From Streptomyces sp. BA2 (GTDB lineage Bacteria; Actinomycetota; Actinomycetes; Streptomycetales; Streptomycetaceae): a stretch of 64,000 nucleotides of DNA. Location of the stretch: NCBI RefSeq assembly GCF_009769735.1, contig NZ_WSRO01000002.1:5840001-5904000 (forward strand). The letters are read 5' to 3'. Below are positions 28,984 through 38,032 of the stretch, one piece after another. Positions within the stretch are counted from its first letter, which is position 1. Each line of letters opens with the position of its first letter. Made by a program: the position numbers and the translations under genes. The notes below the pieces were generated by a model that was not told the origin of the DNA, did not search any database, and worked only from the letters and a program-made list of their open reading frames with translations.

Positions 28984-29014
28984 TTGAGAGTAACTCTCAA
29001 AAGGTAGTCACCGT
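28984..29014 (-). promoter_or_regulatory. TetR operator palindrome and promoter of the MFS-tetR operon
   Basis: TTGAGAGTAACTCTCAA (28984-29000) has perfect 8-bp arms around one base. On the minus strand a -35-like TTGACG lies at about 29009-29014 and a -10-like TACTCT is inside the palindrome, six bases before the ATG. The overlap implies repression by the TetR protein at 27424. Confidence 0.75.
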
Positions 29015-29042
29015 CAAGATGTGGAGCCGTCGAGGCACGCAA

Positions 29043-29070
29043 ATGGCCGCGGCTCGAAAGCCGCGGCCAT
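29043..29070. terminator. Hairpin downstream of the hemolysin III gene
   Basis: ATGGCCGCGGCT (29043-29054) pairs perfectly with AGCCGCGGCCAT (29059-29070) around a CGAA tetraloop. It lies between the hemolysin III stop and the MFS promoter, both on the minus strand, so it should end transcription of the former. Confidence 0.8.
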
Positions 29071-29086
29071 GAAGAGAAGCGGGGTG

Positions 29087-29124
29087 CTTATCCGTGCTGG
29101 TACGCCTTATCCGTGCTGGTACGC
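29087..29124. repeat. Perfect tandem duplication of 19 bp across the hemolysin III stop
   Basis: CTTATCCGTGCTGGTACGC occurs at 29087-29105 and again at 29106-29124. The right copy encodes the last codons (AYQHG and stop) of the hemolysin III gene; the left copy is a non-coding duplicate just after the stop. Confidence 0.95.
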
Positions 29125-29847
29125 CACCAGTGAGATGCCCACGTAGTGCACCGCGAACGCGGCCAGTGTCAGGGAGTGGAAGACCTCGTGGAAGCCGAAG
29201 AAGCGCGGGGAAGGGTTGGGGCGCTTGATGCCGTAGATCACGCCGCCCGCGCTGTAGAGCAGCCCGCCCACGATCACCAGGACCAGTACGGCGATGCCGC
29301 CCGCCCGCAGGAAGTCGGGCAGGAAGAAGACCGCGGCCCAGCCCATCGCGATGTAGCAGGGGGTGTAGAGCCAGCGGGGCGCGCCGACCCAGAAGACCCG
29401 GAAGAGGATGCCGGCCACCGCCGCGCCCCAGACGCCCCAGAGCAGCCACTGCCCCTTGGAGTCGGGCAGGAGCAGCATCGTCAGCGGGGTGTACGTGCCC
29501 GCGATGATCAGGAAGATGTTCGCGTGGTCGAGTCTGCGCAGCACGCCGTCCGCGCGTGGACTCCAGGTGCCCCGGTGGTAGATCGCGCTCACTCCGAAGA
29601 GCAGGGATGCCGTCAGGACGTAGATCCCGCAGGCGATCCGTGCGCGCGTGGAGTCCGTGAGCGCCAGGAGCGCGATGCCGGAGACGAGCACCGCGGGGAA
29701 CATGCCCGCGTGCAGCCAGCCGCGCATCTTCGGCTTCACTTCTTCGAGCACGGACGAGTCGGAGCTGGAGGCCGAGTCGGAGCCGGAGGTCGAGTCGCGG
29801 CTGGTGTCCTGGGTGTTCGTGATCGCGTCAGGGACGGGAGCGGTCAT
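29107..29847 (-). CDS. Hemolysin III family membrane protein (TrhA/PAQR-like)
   Basis: A 246-residue protein with seven predicted transmembrane helices. The family metal-site residues are visible: SAIYHRGTWSP (His), RRLDHANIFLIIAGTYTP (Asp-His) and the C-terminal FGFHEVFHSLTLAAFAVHY (two His). The first about 35 residues are Ser/Asp-rich and unlike the family. The biochemical role in bacteria is uncertain, with membrane energetics homeostasis proposed. No ribosome site precedes ATG 29847, and TACGAT seven bases upstream suggests a leaderless mRNA. Confidence 0.92.
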   Translation of the reverse strand: MTAPVPDAITNTQDTSRDSTSGSDSASSSDSSVLEEVKPKMRGWLHAGMFPAVLVSGIALLALTDSTRARIACGIYVLTASLLFGVSAIYHRGTWSPRADGVLRRLDHANIFLIIAGTYTPLTMLLLPDSKGQWLLWGVWGAAVAGILFRVFWVGAPRWLYTPCYIAMGWAAVFFLPDFLRAGGIAVLVLVIVGGLLYSAGGVIYGIKRPNPSPRFFGFHEVFHSLTLAAFAVHYVGISLVAYQHG

Positions 29848-29910
29848 GAGGAGAATCGTACCTACGCAACCGTAAGTTAGGCATCAGTCATGGGGGAACC
29901 GTGGCCCACA

Positions 29911-29995
29911 AGTGGCGATGCTCACGGTGATACCCGAGCGTACAAGTGACGGATTCGTGCACGGAAGGCGGCCGGAGCGAGTGGCGATACTCACG
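29911..29995. promoter_or_regulatory. Direct repeats AGTGGCGATRCTCACG in the pckG upstream region
   Basis: Two 16-bp copies (starting 29911 and 29980) differ at one base and lie 69 bp apart in the 313-bp space between hemolysin III and pckG. They may bind a regulator of pckG or of the divergent gene. The rest of that space shows a TATAAA at 30135-30140 near the pckG start and no other clear element. Confidence 0.4.
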
Positions 29996-30160
29996 CCGCT
30001 CACCTGTGACGTCCTCTGGACATATGCGCGGAAGCGTCGGATGATCAAATGAGTGCGGTCGGCACCGGATGAGCGCCAGAGGGAACAATCACGTGAAGCG
30101 TCCGGGTCGCAGCCCCCACGGGGCAACACAAACCTATAAACCCCTCGTATAGGAGCAATC

Positions 30161-32005
30161 GTGGCGCGCGACATCGCGGCTCCCCTTCTCTCTGAGTCCC
30201 TGGGCACCGTTCCCACCAACCACCAGGACCTCGTCTCCTGGGTGAGCGAGATCGCCGAACTGACACAGCCGGACAGCGTGGTCTGGTGTGACGGATCCGA
30301 GGCTGAGTACGAGCGCCTGTGCGAGGAGCTCGTCGCCAAGGGCACCTTCAAGAAGCTCGACCCGATCAAGCGCCCGAACTCGTACTACGCGGCCTCCGAC
30401 CCGACCGACGTCGCGCGCGTCGAGGACCGCACCTTCATCTGCTCCGAGAAGGAGGAGGACGCGGGCCCGACCAACCACTGGAAGGCTCCCGCCGAGATGC
30501 GGGAGATCTTCACCGGGGAGAAGGGCGTCTTCCGCGGCTCCATGCGCGGCCGCACCATGTACGTCGTGCCCTTCTGCATGGGCCCGGTCGGCTCGCCGCT
30601 GTCCGCGATCGGCGTCGAGATCACCGACTCCGCGTACGTCGCCGTCTCCATGCGCACCATGACCCGCATGGGCCAGCAGGTCCTGGACGAGCTCGGCGAG
30701 GACGGCTTCTTCGTGAAGGCCGTCCACACGCTCGGCGCGCCCCTTGAGGCGGGCGAGGCCGACGTGCCGTGGCCCTGCAACTCCACGAAGTACATCTCGC
30801 ACTTCCCCGAGGACCGCGAGATCTGGTCGTACGGCTCGGGCTACGGCGGCAACGCCCTGCTCGGCAAGAAGTGCTACGCCCTGCGCATCGCCTCCGTCAT
30901 GGCGCGCGACGAGGGCTGGCTGGCCGAGCACATGCTGATCCTGAAGCTGACGCCGCCGCAGGGCGAGTCGAAGTACGTCGCGGCCGCGTTCCCGAGCGCC
31001 TGCGGCAAGACCAACCTCGCCATGCTGGAGCCGACGGTCCGCGGCTGGACGGTCGAGACCATCGGTGACGACATCGCCTGGATGCGCTTCGGCGAGGACG
31101 GCCGGCTCTACGCGATCAACCCCGAGGCCGGTTTCTTCGGCGTCGCGCCCGGCACCGGCGAGCACACCAACGCCAACGCCATGAAGACCCTGTGGGGCAA
31201 CTCGGTCTTCACGAACGTCGCGCTGACCGACGACAACGACGTCTGGTGGGAGGGCATGACGGAGGAGACGCCCGCCCACCTCACCGACTGGAAGGGCAAC
31301 GACTGGACCCCGGAGTCCGGCGTCCCCGCGGCCCACCCCAACGCCCGCTTCACCACGCCCGCCTCGCAGTGCCCGATCATCGCGCCCGAGTGGGAGGACC
31401 CCAAGGGCGTGCCGATCTCGGCGATCCTCTTCGGCGGCCGTCGCGCCAGCGCGGTGCCGCTGGTGACGGAGTCCTTCAACTGGCAGCACGGCGTCTTCCT
31501 CGGCGCGAACGTGGCGAGCGAGAAGACCGCCGCGGCCGAGGGCAAGGTCGGCGAGCTGCGCCGCGACCCGTTCGCGATGCTGCCGTTCTGCGGCTACAAC
31601 ATGGGCGACTACATGGCCCACTGGGTCAAGGTCGGCGCGGACAAGCCCGACCAGTCGAAGCTCCCGAAGATCTACTACGTGAACTGGTTCCGGAAGAACG
31701 CCGACGGCAAGTTCGTGTGGCCCGGCTTCGGCGAGAACAGCCGCGTCCTGAAGTGGATCGTCGACCGCCTCGACGGCAGGGCCGAGGGCGTCGAGACCCC
31801 CATCGGCATCCTGCCGACGGTGGACTCGCTGGACACCGAAGGCCTCGAACTGCCCACCGCCGACCTGGAGTTCCTGCTCACGGTCGACAAGGAGGTCTGG
31901 CGCGAGGAGGCCTCGCTGGTCCCCGAGCACCTGAACACCTTCGGTGACCACACGCCCAAGGAACTGTGGGACGAGTACCGCGCCCTGGTGCAGCGCCTCG
32001 GCTGA
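30161..32005 (+). CDS. pckG: Phosphoenolpyruvate carboxykinase (GTP)
   Basis: A 614-residue GTP-type PEPCK. The P-loop [13 protein letters not shown] includes the hyper-reactive Cys; [26 protein letters not shown]-like and metal-binding [22 protein letters not shown] segments and the C-terminal GTP site ([34 protein letters not shown]) are all present. It converts oxaloacetate to PEP, the entry step to gluconeogenesis. GTG 30161 is preceded by AGGAGC. It is monocistronic and ends at the strong hairpin 32027-32064. Confidence 0.98.
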   Translation: MARDIAAPLLSESLGTVPTNHQDLVSWVSEIAELTQPDSVVWCDGSEAEYERLCEELVAKGTFKKLDPIKRPNSYYAASDPTDVARVEDRTFICSEKEEDAGPTNHWKAPAEMREIFTGEKGVFRGSMRGRTMYVVPFCMGPVGSPLSAIGVEITDSAYVAVSMRTMTRMGQQVLDELGEDGFFVKAVHTLGAPLEAGEADVPWPCNSTKYISHFPEDREIWSYGSGYGGNALLGKKCYALRIASVMARDEGWLAEHMLILKLTPPQGESKYVAAAFPSACGKTNLAMLEPTVRGWTVETIGDDIAWMRFGEDGRLYAINPEAGFFGVAPGTGEHTNANAMKTLWGNSVFTNVALTDDNDVWWEGMTEETPAHLTDWKGNDWTPESGVPAAHPNARFTTPASQCPIIAPEWEDPKGVPISAILFGGRRASAVPLVTESFNWQHGVFLGANVASEKTAAAEGKVGELRRDPFAMLPFCGYNMGDYMAHWVKVGADKPDQSKLPKIYYVNWFRKNADGKFVWPGFGENSRVLKWIVDRLDGRAEGVETPIGILPTVDSLDTEGLELPTADLEFLLTVDKEVWREEASLVPEHLNTFGDHTPKELWDEYRALVQRLG

Positions 32006-32026
32006 CCCGGCCGACGACGCACATTC

Positions 32027-32064
32027 CGGATGGGCCCCGCACAACGGCGTGCGGGGCCCATCCG
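32027..32064. terminator. Hairpin terminator after pckG
   Basis: A perfect 16-bp stem, CGGATGGGCCCCGCAC (32027-32042) with its complement at 32049-32064, around a 6-base loop, 22 bp after the pckG stop. There is no U-run, as usual in high-GC actinobacteria. Confidence 0.88.
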
Positions 32065-32179
32065 CGTATATCCGCATCTTGCATACGCCGCCTTCACATG
32101 CCCCTCACATGTTTCAATGACCCCACACGGGGGCCGCTGATCGTCGCGCGCCCGCCAAAAGAGCCTGTGGGGGGCCAAG

Positions 32180-33922
32180 TTGAAGAACTCTCAGCGGTTA
32201 AGACGTGTGACGGGCGCCGCGCTCGCGGTCGTCCTCGGTTCGGCCGGTCTGGTCGCCGCCGGGACACCCGCCGCGTACGCCGCCACTCCGTCGGACGAGG
32301 TGGCGAAGCTGCCGATCTCCTCGTTCGGGGCGATGGTCGTGGACGACGCGCACGAGCGGGTCTACGTCACCGACGGAAACAAGAGCGGCAGTGGGGCGAG
32401 CGCCGTCCTGGTCTACAACTTCCAGGGACAGCGCGTCGGTTCGCTCGCCACCGACCAGCCGGCGTCCGGCATGGCGCTCAGCGCGGACGGCGCGACGCTG
32501 CACGTGTCGCAGTCCAACAGCATCCTGGCGTTCGACACGGCGACACAGGCCAGGACCGGCGCCGCGACCACGCCCTACAACGTCACCTGCGGCCGTGAGG
32601 TGGCCGTCGCGGGCGGCAAGACGTGGTTCACGGAGACGCCGTACACCGGCGGCTCGTACTGCGACAGGCCCGACAACGTCGCCCTGTTGTACGGGGTCAG
32701 CGGCACGTCCTCGGTCAACACCGGCTGGAACAGCGAGGGGCGGCTGAAGATCGAGTCCGGACCCGGGGCCCCGGACCGGCTCGTGATGGGGCAGGCGGGC
32801 GCGAACAACGCGGCCAACGCGTTCGTCGCCACCTTCGACGCGAGCGGCGCCAACCTGGTGCGGGGCCCGCAGCGGCGTTTCGCCGACGCCGAGGGCAAGG
32901 GCGCACTCGACCTGAAGGACATCGCCCAGAGCGCCGACGGCAAGCGGATCGCCGTCGCCGACGCGGCGTACGGCACCCGGCTGCTCGACGCCTCCGACCT
33001 GGCGGACGCGCCGACCGGCTACCAGCCGCTGCCGACGGGCGCGAAGGCCTCGGCGGTGGCGTTCAGCGGCGACGGAAAGTACGTGGCGCGCGGTGCGGAC
33101 GCCTCCGGCAGTGTGTCCGACCTGCTGATCCAGCCCGCGGACCCGGCGGACGGCACCACCCCGATGGAGTTCGCCTTCGAGGGGGAGCTCGACGGCTCGC
33201 GGGTCGTGCCGCGCGGCCTCGACTGGTCCAAGGACGGCTCGCGGCTCTTCGCGGTGACCACGGACGGCTACGGCCACTGGCTGCACATCATCCAGCCCCC
33301 GGCCGCCCAGCACGACTCGCGCTTCACGGGCACCCTGAGCACCACGCCCGCCACCCCCGTGGTCGGTGAACCGCTCGGCATCCGGGGCAAGCTGGAGCTG
33401 GACGGTCCCGCGCCCGCGGAGCCGGTGAAGGTGGAGGCGGTCCGCAAGGACGCGGACGGCATGACGGACGTGGCCCCCGCGAAGGTCGCCGCCGACGGCA
33501 GTTTCACCGTCCTCGACGTGCCGGACAGGCTCGGCGAGGCGACGTACACGCTGCGGTTCCTCGGCGATGTCACGCACCGCCCCGCCGAGGACGTCACGGT
33601 CACCGTCGACGTGGCGAAGGCGCCGACGGCGATCGAGCTGACGGCGCCTGCCGAGGCCACCCGCGCGGGCGGCGTCGAGATCACCGGGAAGCTGACCGGG
33701 CAGGGTGGTGCGCTGCCGTCCGGGATCAGCCTGAAGGTGACGCGCACGGACCGGTTCGGCACGACGGGCGAGCTGACGTCGGCATCGGTCGCGGCCGACG
33801 GCACGTTCAAGGTCAGGGACCTGCCGAGCAAGCGGGGCAGGACCGTCTACGCGGTGAGCTACGAGGGCGACGCGCTGCACTCGGGCTCGTCCGCCCAGGC
33901 CACGGTGCGGGTGATCAGCTAG
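32180..33922 (+). CDS. Secreted beta-propeller protein with C-terminal Ig-like repeats
   Basis: A 580-residue exported protein starting with TTG. A signal peptide is clear (RLRRVTGAALAVVLGSAGLV, cleavage after AAYA). Residues about 40-375 show blade-like repeats of the YncE/WD40 type (GMALSADGATLHVSQSN, IAQSADGKRIAVADAA, VAFSGDGKYVARGAD, DWSKDGSRLFAVTTDG). From about 380 there are two Ig-like domains, each with a conserved VAADGSF/VAADGTF and YEGD/FLGD strand. Likely a surface or secreted binding protein. No enzymatic residues are identified and the ligand is unknown. Confidence 0.88.
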   Translation: MKNSQRLRRVTGAALAVVLGSAGLVAAGTPAAYAATPSDEVAKLPISSFGAMVVDDAHERVYVTDGNKSGSGASAVLVYNFQGQRVGSLATDQPASGMALSADGATLHVSQSNSILAFDTATQARTGAATTPYNVTCGREVAVAGGKTWFTETPYTGGSYCDRPDNVALLYGVSGTSSVNTGWNSEGRLKIESGPGAPDRLVMGQAGANNAANAFVATFDASGANLVRGPQRRFADAEGKGALDLKDIAQSADGKRIAVADAAYGTRLLDASDLADAPTGYQPLPTGAKASAVAFSGDGKYVARGADASGSVSDLLIQPADPADGTTPMEFAFEGELDGSRVVPRGLDWSKDGSRLFAVTTDGYGHWLHIIQPPAAQHDSRFTGTLSTTPATPVVGEPLGIRGKLELDGPAPAEPVKVEAVRKDADGMTDVAPAKVAADGSFTVLDVPDRLGEATYTLRFLGDVTHRPAEDVTVTVDVAKAPTAIELTAPAEATRAGGVEITGKLTGQGGALPSGISLKVTRTDRFGTTGELTSASVAADGTFKVRDLPSKRGRTVYAVSYEGDALHSGSSAQATVRVIS

Positions 33923-34080
33923 CGGGGTAGATGGCACCCGGTCCGAAGACCTCAGGGCCTTCGGACCGGGGCCGTATACGGGCCCCGAAGGGGCGCGGGG
34001 CTGTGACACGTGCGGCTCCGCCGCGTGGGCGCGACAAGCCACGAATCACCCGCAGCCGCGCAAGCAGCCTGAGCGGCAGC

Positions 34081-34491
34081 TCAGTGGGCGCCCACCAGCC
34101 GGGCAGCGCCTTCGTGCGCATCCATGCGCCGCGCAGCGAGAATCGCCGCCGCGGTGTCGGCGCGCGACGCGGCCACCACCAGGGCGCGGCCCGCGAGGGC
34201 GTGGGCGCGCTGGTGCAGGGCGGTGAGGTGCGGTTCGTGGATCGCGGTCACCACGGCCGAGCGGACGGGCGGCAGGCCTCCGCGCAGCCGGGCCACCTCG
34301 GAGGCCAGCTGCTCGGCGGCGTCGTCCAGGTCGGCGGCGGGCGCGAGGGCACGCAGCTCGTCCGTGACGGCGAGGAGCGCCGCCAGATGCGCGGCGAGCT
34401 GGATGTCCAGCTCCTCCTCGCGGGAGCGGTGCGGGAAGTCGCCCGGGTCGGCCATGGCGTGGACCGACTTGGTGCGGATCGGCTCGTACAT
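34081..34491 (-). CDS. Conserved small helical protein of unknown function
   Basis: A 136-residue, Ala/Leu/Arg-rich protein predicted almost fully helical (REEELDIQLAAHLAALLAVTDELRALAPAADLDDAAEQLASEVARL, then HLTALHQRAHALAGRALVVAASRADTAAAILAARRMDAH). It may form a helical bundle. ATG 34491 follows AGGAGG. An inverted repeat TTAGA-N5-TCTAA (34532-34546) lies just above a -10-like TAGGAT, so expression is probably regulated. I do not recognise the family. Confidence 0.7.
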   Translation of the reverse strand: MYEPIRTKSVHAMADPGDFPHRSREEELDIQLAAHLAALLAVTDELRALAPAADLDDAAEQLASEVARLRGGLPPVRSAVVTAIHEPHLTALHQRAHALAGRALVVAASRADTAAAILAARRMDAHEGAARLVGAH

Positions 34492-34523
34492 GGGATGGCC
34501 TCCTGGCGGGTAGCTTGAAAGCC

Positions 34524-34546
34524 ATCCTACATTAGATTCTGTCTAA
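34524..34546 (-). promoter_or_regulatory. Promoter with inverted repeat TTAGA-N5-TCTAA
   Basis: On the minus strand a -10-like TAGGAT (34529 to 34524) is directly preceded by the inverted repeat TTAGA/TCTAA (34532-34546), placing a probable operator between -35 and -10 of the gene at 34491. The AT-rich element stands out from its GC-rich surroundings. The regulator is unknown. Confidence 0.5.
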
Positions 34547-34583
34547 AGTTGATTCGGGTAGCCGTCGCACCGGACGGCGGGGC

Positions 34584-35795
34584 CTAGGGCTGACTGTAGC
34601 CGTCCAGGAAGTTGCCGATACGCGTCACGGCCTCGGTCAGGTCCGTCGCCGTGGGCAGCGTGACGACCCGGAAGTGATCAGGCTCGGGCCAGTTGAAGCC
34701 CGTGCCGTGGACGACCATGATCTTCTCGGCCCGCAGCAGGTCGAGCACCAGCTGGCGGTCATCCTTGATCTTGAAGACCTTCGGGTCGAGCCGTGGGAAG
34801 AGGTAGAGCGACCCCTTGGGCTTCACACAGCTCACGCCAGGGATCTGCGTCAGCAGGTCGTACGCCGTGTCGCGCTGCTCGACGAGACGCCCGCCCGGAA
34901 GCACGAGGTCGTTGATGGTCTGCCGCCCGCTGAGCGCGGCGACCACGCCGTGCTGGCCCGGCATGTTCGCGCACAGGCGCATGTTCGCGAGGATCGTCAG
35001 GCCCTCGATGTACGAGGACGCGTGCGCCTTCGGGCCCGAGACGGCCACCCAGCCGACGCGGTAACCCGCCACCCGGTACGCCTTCGACATGCCGTTGAAG
35101 GTGAGGGTGAGGAGGTCGGGGGCGATGGCGGCGGTGGGGGTGTGGACCGCGTCGTCGTAGAGGATCTTGTCGTAGATCTCGTCCGAGCAGACCAGGAGGT
35201 TGTGGCGGCGGGCGATGTCGGTCAGGCCGCGCAGCATGTCCTCGCTGTAGACGGCGCCCGTCGGATTGTTCGGGTTGATGATCACGAGCGCCTTGGTGCG
35301 GTCGGTCACCTTGCGCTCGATGTCGGCGAGGTCCGGCATCCAGTCCGCCTGCTCGTCGCAGCGGTAGTGCACGGCCGTGCCGCCGGAGAGCGAGACCGCG
35401 GCCGTCCACAGCGGATAGTCCGGCGCCGGTACGAGGACCTCGTCGCCGTCGTCGAGCAGGCCCTGCATGGCCATGACGATCAGCTCGGAGACGCCGTTGC
35501 CGATGAAGACGTGCTCGACGTCCGTCTCGATGCCCAGGGTCTGGTTGTGCATGACGACCGCGCGGCGGGCGGCGAGCAGGCCCTTCGCGTCGCCGTAGCC
35601 GTGCGCGTCGCCGACGTTGCGGAGGATGTCCTCCAGGATCTCGGGCGGGCACTCGAACCCGAAGGCCGCGGGGTTGCCGGTGTTGAGCTTGAGGATGCGG
35701 TGGCCCGCAGCTTCCAGCCGCATCGCCTCCTCGAGTACCGGGCCCCGGATCTCGTAACAGACGTTGGCGAGCTTCGTCGACTGGATGACCTGCAT
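34584..35795 (-). CDS. Pyridoxal-phosphate aminotransferase (AlaA/AspC-like, class I)
   Basis: A 403-residue fold-type I aminotransferase. The PLP lysine lies in LTFNGMSKAYRVAGYRVGW. NPNNPTGAVYSEDML, CSDEIYDKILYDD and the C-terminal Arg region (FNWPEPDHFRVVTLP) are standard. Similarity of layout to AlaA suggests alanine or glutamate-pyruvate transamination. ATG 35795 (MQVIQSTKLANVCYEIRGPV) is the conserved start; the frame extends to 35846. It is a single gene, with its start facing the serine protease genes. Confidence 0.93.
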   Translation of the reverse strand: MQVIQSTKLANVCYEIRGPVLEEAMRLEAAGHRILKLNTGNPAAFGFECPPEILEDILRNVGDAHGYGDAKGLLAARRAVVMHNQTLGIETDVEHVFIGNGVSELIVMAMQGLLDDGDEVLVPAPDYPLWTAAVSLSGGTAVHYRCDEQADWMPDLADIERKVTDRTKALVIINPNNPTGAVYSEDMLRGLTDIARRHNLLVCSDEIYDKILYDDAVHTPTAAIAPDLLTLTFNGMSKAYRVAGYRVGWVAVSGPKAHASSYIEGLTILANMRLCANMPGQHGVVAALSGRQTINDLVLPGGRLVEQRDTAYDLLTQIPGVSCVKPKGSLYLFPRLDPKVFKIKDDRQLVLDLLRAEKIMVVHGTGFNWPEPDHFRVVTLPTATDLTEAVTRIGNFLDGYSQP

Positions 35796-36005
35796 GTCCG
35801 CGAGCTTACGGCCGCGTAACGAGACCCGCCTCGTGTTTTCCGCCACGTAGCGCAGGGGGAGGCAGGGGGGAGGCGGGCAGGAGTGTCCTGTCAGCGGTCA
35901 GCTCTGTCCGTATGCGGTCTTGTCCTCACGGCCGGGTGCCCCAACAATGCGCATGACAAAACCGAAGCAACTTCGGTCACACAGTCATCAGAGGGGACCC
36001 CCCAC

Positions 36006-36839
36006 ATGAACAAGCCTCTCGTCGGTGCGTGCTTCGCCGTGCTCCTCCTCGGAGCGACGGCAGCGCCCGCGGCGGCCGTCAGTGACGAACGGCCCGTCAA
36101 GGCCAAGGCGGTTGACTTCGCCGGGACGGTGGCGCTGAGCAACTGTTCCGGCTCCGTCGTCCGCGTGCCGGACTCGCAGCCCGGCGACCCCGCGCTCGTG
36201 ATGTCCAACGGTCACTGCCTGGAGAGCGGTTTCCCGGCGCCCGGTGAGGTCCTCGTCGACAAGCCGTCGTCGCGCAGCTTCACCCTCCTGGACGCCGGCG
36301 GCGGTGACGCCGGCACGGTCAAGGCGAGCAAGATCGCTTACGGGACGATGACGGACACCGACCTCTCGCTCTACGAACTCACCAGCACCTACAGCGAGAT
36401 CGAGAGCAAGTTCGGCATCAAGGCGCTGGAACTGAACGCGGCGCGTCCCGAGCAGGGGCGGGCGATCACCGTCGCCTCCGGCTACTGGAAGAAGATGTAC
36501 AAGTGCAGCATCGACGGGTTCGCGTACCGCCTCAAGGAGGGGAACTGGACCTGGAAGGACTCGGTCCGCTACACCCCCGACTGCCAGACGATCGGCGGCA
36601 CTTCGGGCTCGCCGGTGATCGATGACGCGACCGGCAAGGTCGTCGCCGTCAACAACACCGGCAACGAGAGCGGCGAGGAGTGCACGGACAACAATCCGTG
36701 CGAGGTCGACGAGAACGGCAAGGTGACGGTCCGCGAGGGCATCAACTACGCCCAGCAGACGTACGGCGTCGTGCCGTGCGTGGCACCCGGCAACAAGATC
36801 GACCTGAGCCGCGAGGGTTGCGAGCTCCCCAAGCCGTAA
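36006..36839 (+). CDS. Secreted trypsin-like serine protease, paralogue 1
   Basis: A 277-residue exported protein. The signal peptide is NKPLVGACFAVLLLGATAA with cleavage after AAA. A chymotrypsin-fold triad is visible: His70 (MSNGHCLES), Asp119 (TDTDLSLYEL) and Ser200 (IGGTSGSPV). Four further cysteines suggest disulfides (SNCSGS with GHC, YKCSID with PDCQ, EECTDNNPCE, VPCV). It is about 75% similar by eye to the next gene, indicating tandem duplication. Substrate is unknown. Confidence 0.88.
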   Translation: MNKPLVGACFAVLLLGATAAPAAAVSDERPVKAKAVDFAGTVALSNCSGSVVRVPDSQPGDPALVMSNGHCLESGFPAPGEVLVDKPSSRSFTLLDAGGGDAGTVKASKIAYGTMTDTDLSLYELTSTYSEIESKFGIKALELNAARPEQGRAITVASGYWKKMYKCSIDGFAYRLKEGNWTWKDSVRYTPDCQTIGGTSGSPVIDDATGKVVAVNNTGNESGEECTDNNPCEVDENGKVTVREGINYAQQTYGVVPCVAPGNKIDLSREGCELPKP

Positions 36840-36887
36840 GGGTCAGGCCCGCGGCGGGACTGGCCCTTCCCGGACCGGTCCCGCCGT

Positions 36888-36940
36888 TCTTCATGCCGAC
36901 CCACCCTCTCTTCATGCCGACCCTCTCTTCATGCCGACCC
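36888..36940. repeat. Three short repeats TCTTCATGCCGACCC between the protease genes
   Basis: Copies at 36888-36902, 36909-36923 and 36926-36940, with spacing of 21 and 17 bp. They lie in the 211-bp gap between the two protease paralogues; each contains an out-of-context ATG. No function is apparent. Confidence 0.85.
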
Positions 36941-37050
36941 GTCGAAATGCAAGAGTTCTCACCCCTTGTCCCTAATCCAGGCCCCCCGAAGAATGCCCAT
37001 GACAACCACACAGGGCACAGCTACACGTAGCTACAAGGGGGGCTCCACAC

Positions 37051-37920
37051 ATGAAGAAGGCTCTCGCGGGCGGGTTACTCGCCCTCACCCTCGTAGGGTT
37101 CGGCTCCGCGCCGGCGATCGCGGCTCCGGACAGCGCATCGTCGAAGAAAGCGGGGGAGGCCGCCAAGGCCAAGGCGGTCGACTTCGCGGGCACGGTGGCG
37201 CTGAGCAACTGTTCGGGCTCCGTCGTCCGCATGCCCCAGTCGAAGGCGGACGACCCCGCGCTCGTCCTCTCCAACGGCCACTGTCTGGAGAGCGGCTTCC
37301 CGGCGGCGGGCGAGGTCATCGTCGACCAGCCGTCCACCCGCACCTTCAAGCTCCTGGATGCCACGGGCGCGGAGAAGGCGACGCTCAAGGCGAGCAAGAT
37401 CTCGTACGCGACGATGACCGACACCGACATCTCGCTGTACCAACTCACCACCAGCTACGCCGACATCAAGAAGAAGTACGGCATCAAGGCGCTGGAGATC
37501 GAGGACGACCACCCGGTCAAGGGGCGAGCCATCACCGTCGTCTCCGGGTACTGGAAAGAGACGTACACCTGCAAGATCGACGGGTTCGCGTACCGCCTCA
37601 AGGAGGGCGAGTGGACCTGGAAGGACTCCGTCCGCTACACCCCCGAGTGCCAGACCATCGGCGGCACGTCCGGCTCACCGGTGATCGACCACAAGACCGG
37701 CAAGGTCACCGCCGTCAACAACACGGGGAACGAGGACGGCGAGCGCTGCACCCTCAACAACCCCTGTGAGGTCGACCGGAACGGCAACGTGACGGTCCGC
37801 CACGGCATCAACTACGCGCAGCAGACGTACGGGATCGTGCCGTGCGTCGGCCACGACAGCAAGATCGACCTCGGCCGGAAGGGCTGCAAGCTGCCGCGTC
37901 CGGCGGCCGCCCAGAGGTAG
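37051..37920 (+). CDS. Secreted trypsin-like serine protease, paralogue 2
   Basis: A 289-residue paralogue of the preceding gene with its own signal peptide (KKALAGGLLALTLVGFGSA, cleavage after AIA). His77 (LSNGHCLES), Asp126 (TDTDISLYQL) and the Ser of IGGTSGSPV keep the triad. All cysteines match those of paralogue 1. Differences gather in the N-terminal spacer and in surface loops, and the upstream sequences also resemble each other (both have CATGACAA-N-CACA-type segments). ATG 37051 follows AAGGGGGG. It converges on the FG-GAP gene across a hairpin at 37947-37983. Confidence 0.88.
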   Translation: MKKALAGGLLALTLVGFGSAPAIAAPDSASSKKAGEAAKAKAVDFAGTVALSNCSGSVVRMPQSKADDPALVLSNGHCLESGFPAAGEVIVDQPSTRTFKLLDATGAEKATLKASKISYATMTDTDISLYQLTTSYADIKKKYGIKALEIEDDHPVKGRAITVVSGYWKETYTCKIDGFAYRLKEGEWTWKDSVRYTPECQTIGGTSGSPVIDHKTGKVTAVNNTGNEDGERCTLNNPCEVDRNGNVTVRHGINYAQQTYGIVPCVGHDSKIDLGRKGCKLPRPAAAQR

Positions 37921-37946
37921 CGGGTTCACCCCCACCCGGCGCACGT

Positions 37947-37983
37947 GGCCCCCATCCCTGTCACCGAGACGGGGATGGGGGCC
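37947..37983. terminator. Bidirectional hairpin between protease and FG-GAP genes
   Basis: GGCCCCCATCCC (37947-37958) pairs with GGGATGGGGGCC (37972-37983) around a 13-base loop, in the gap between two convergent genes. A degenerate CCTGGAAGG direct repeat follows at about 37997-38045. Confidence 0.82.
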
Positions 37984-38032
37984 GTCCGTCGTCAATCCTG
38001 GAAGGTCAGCCCTGGAAGGCCAGTCCTGGAGG

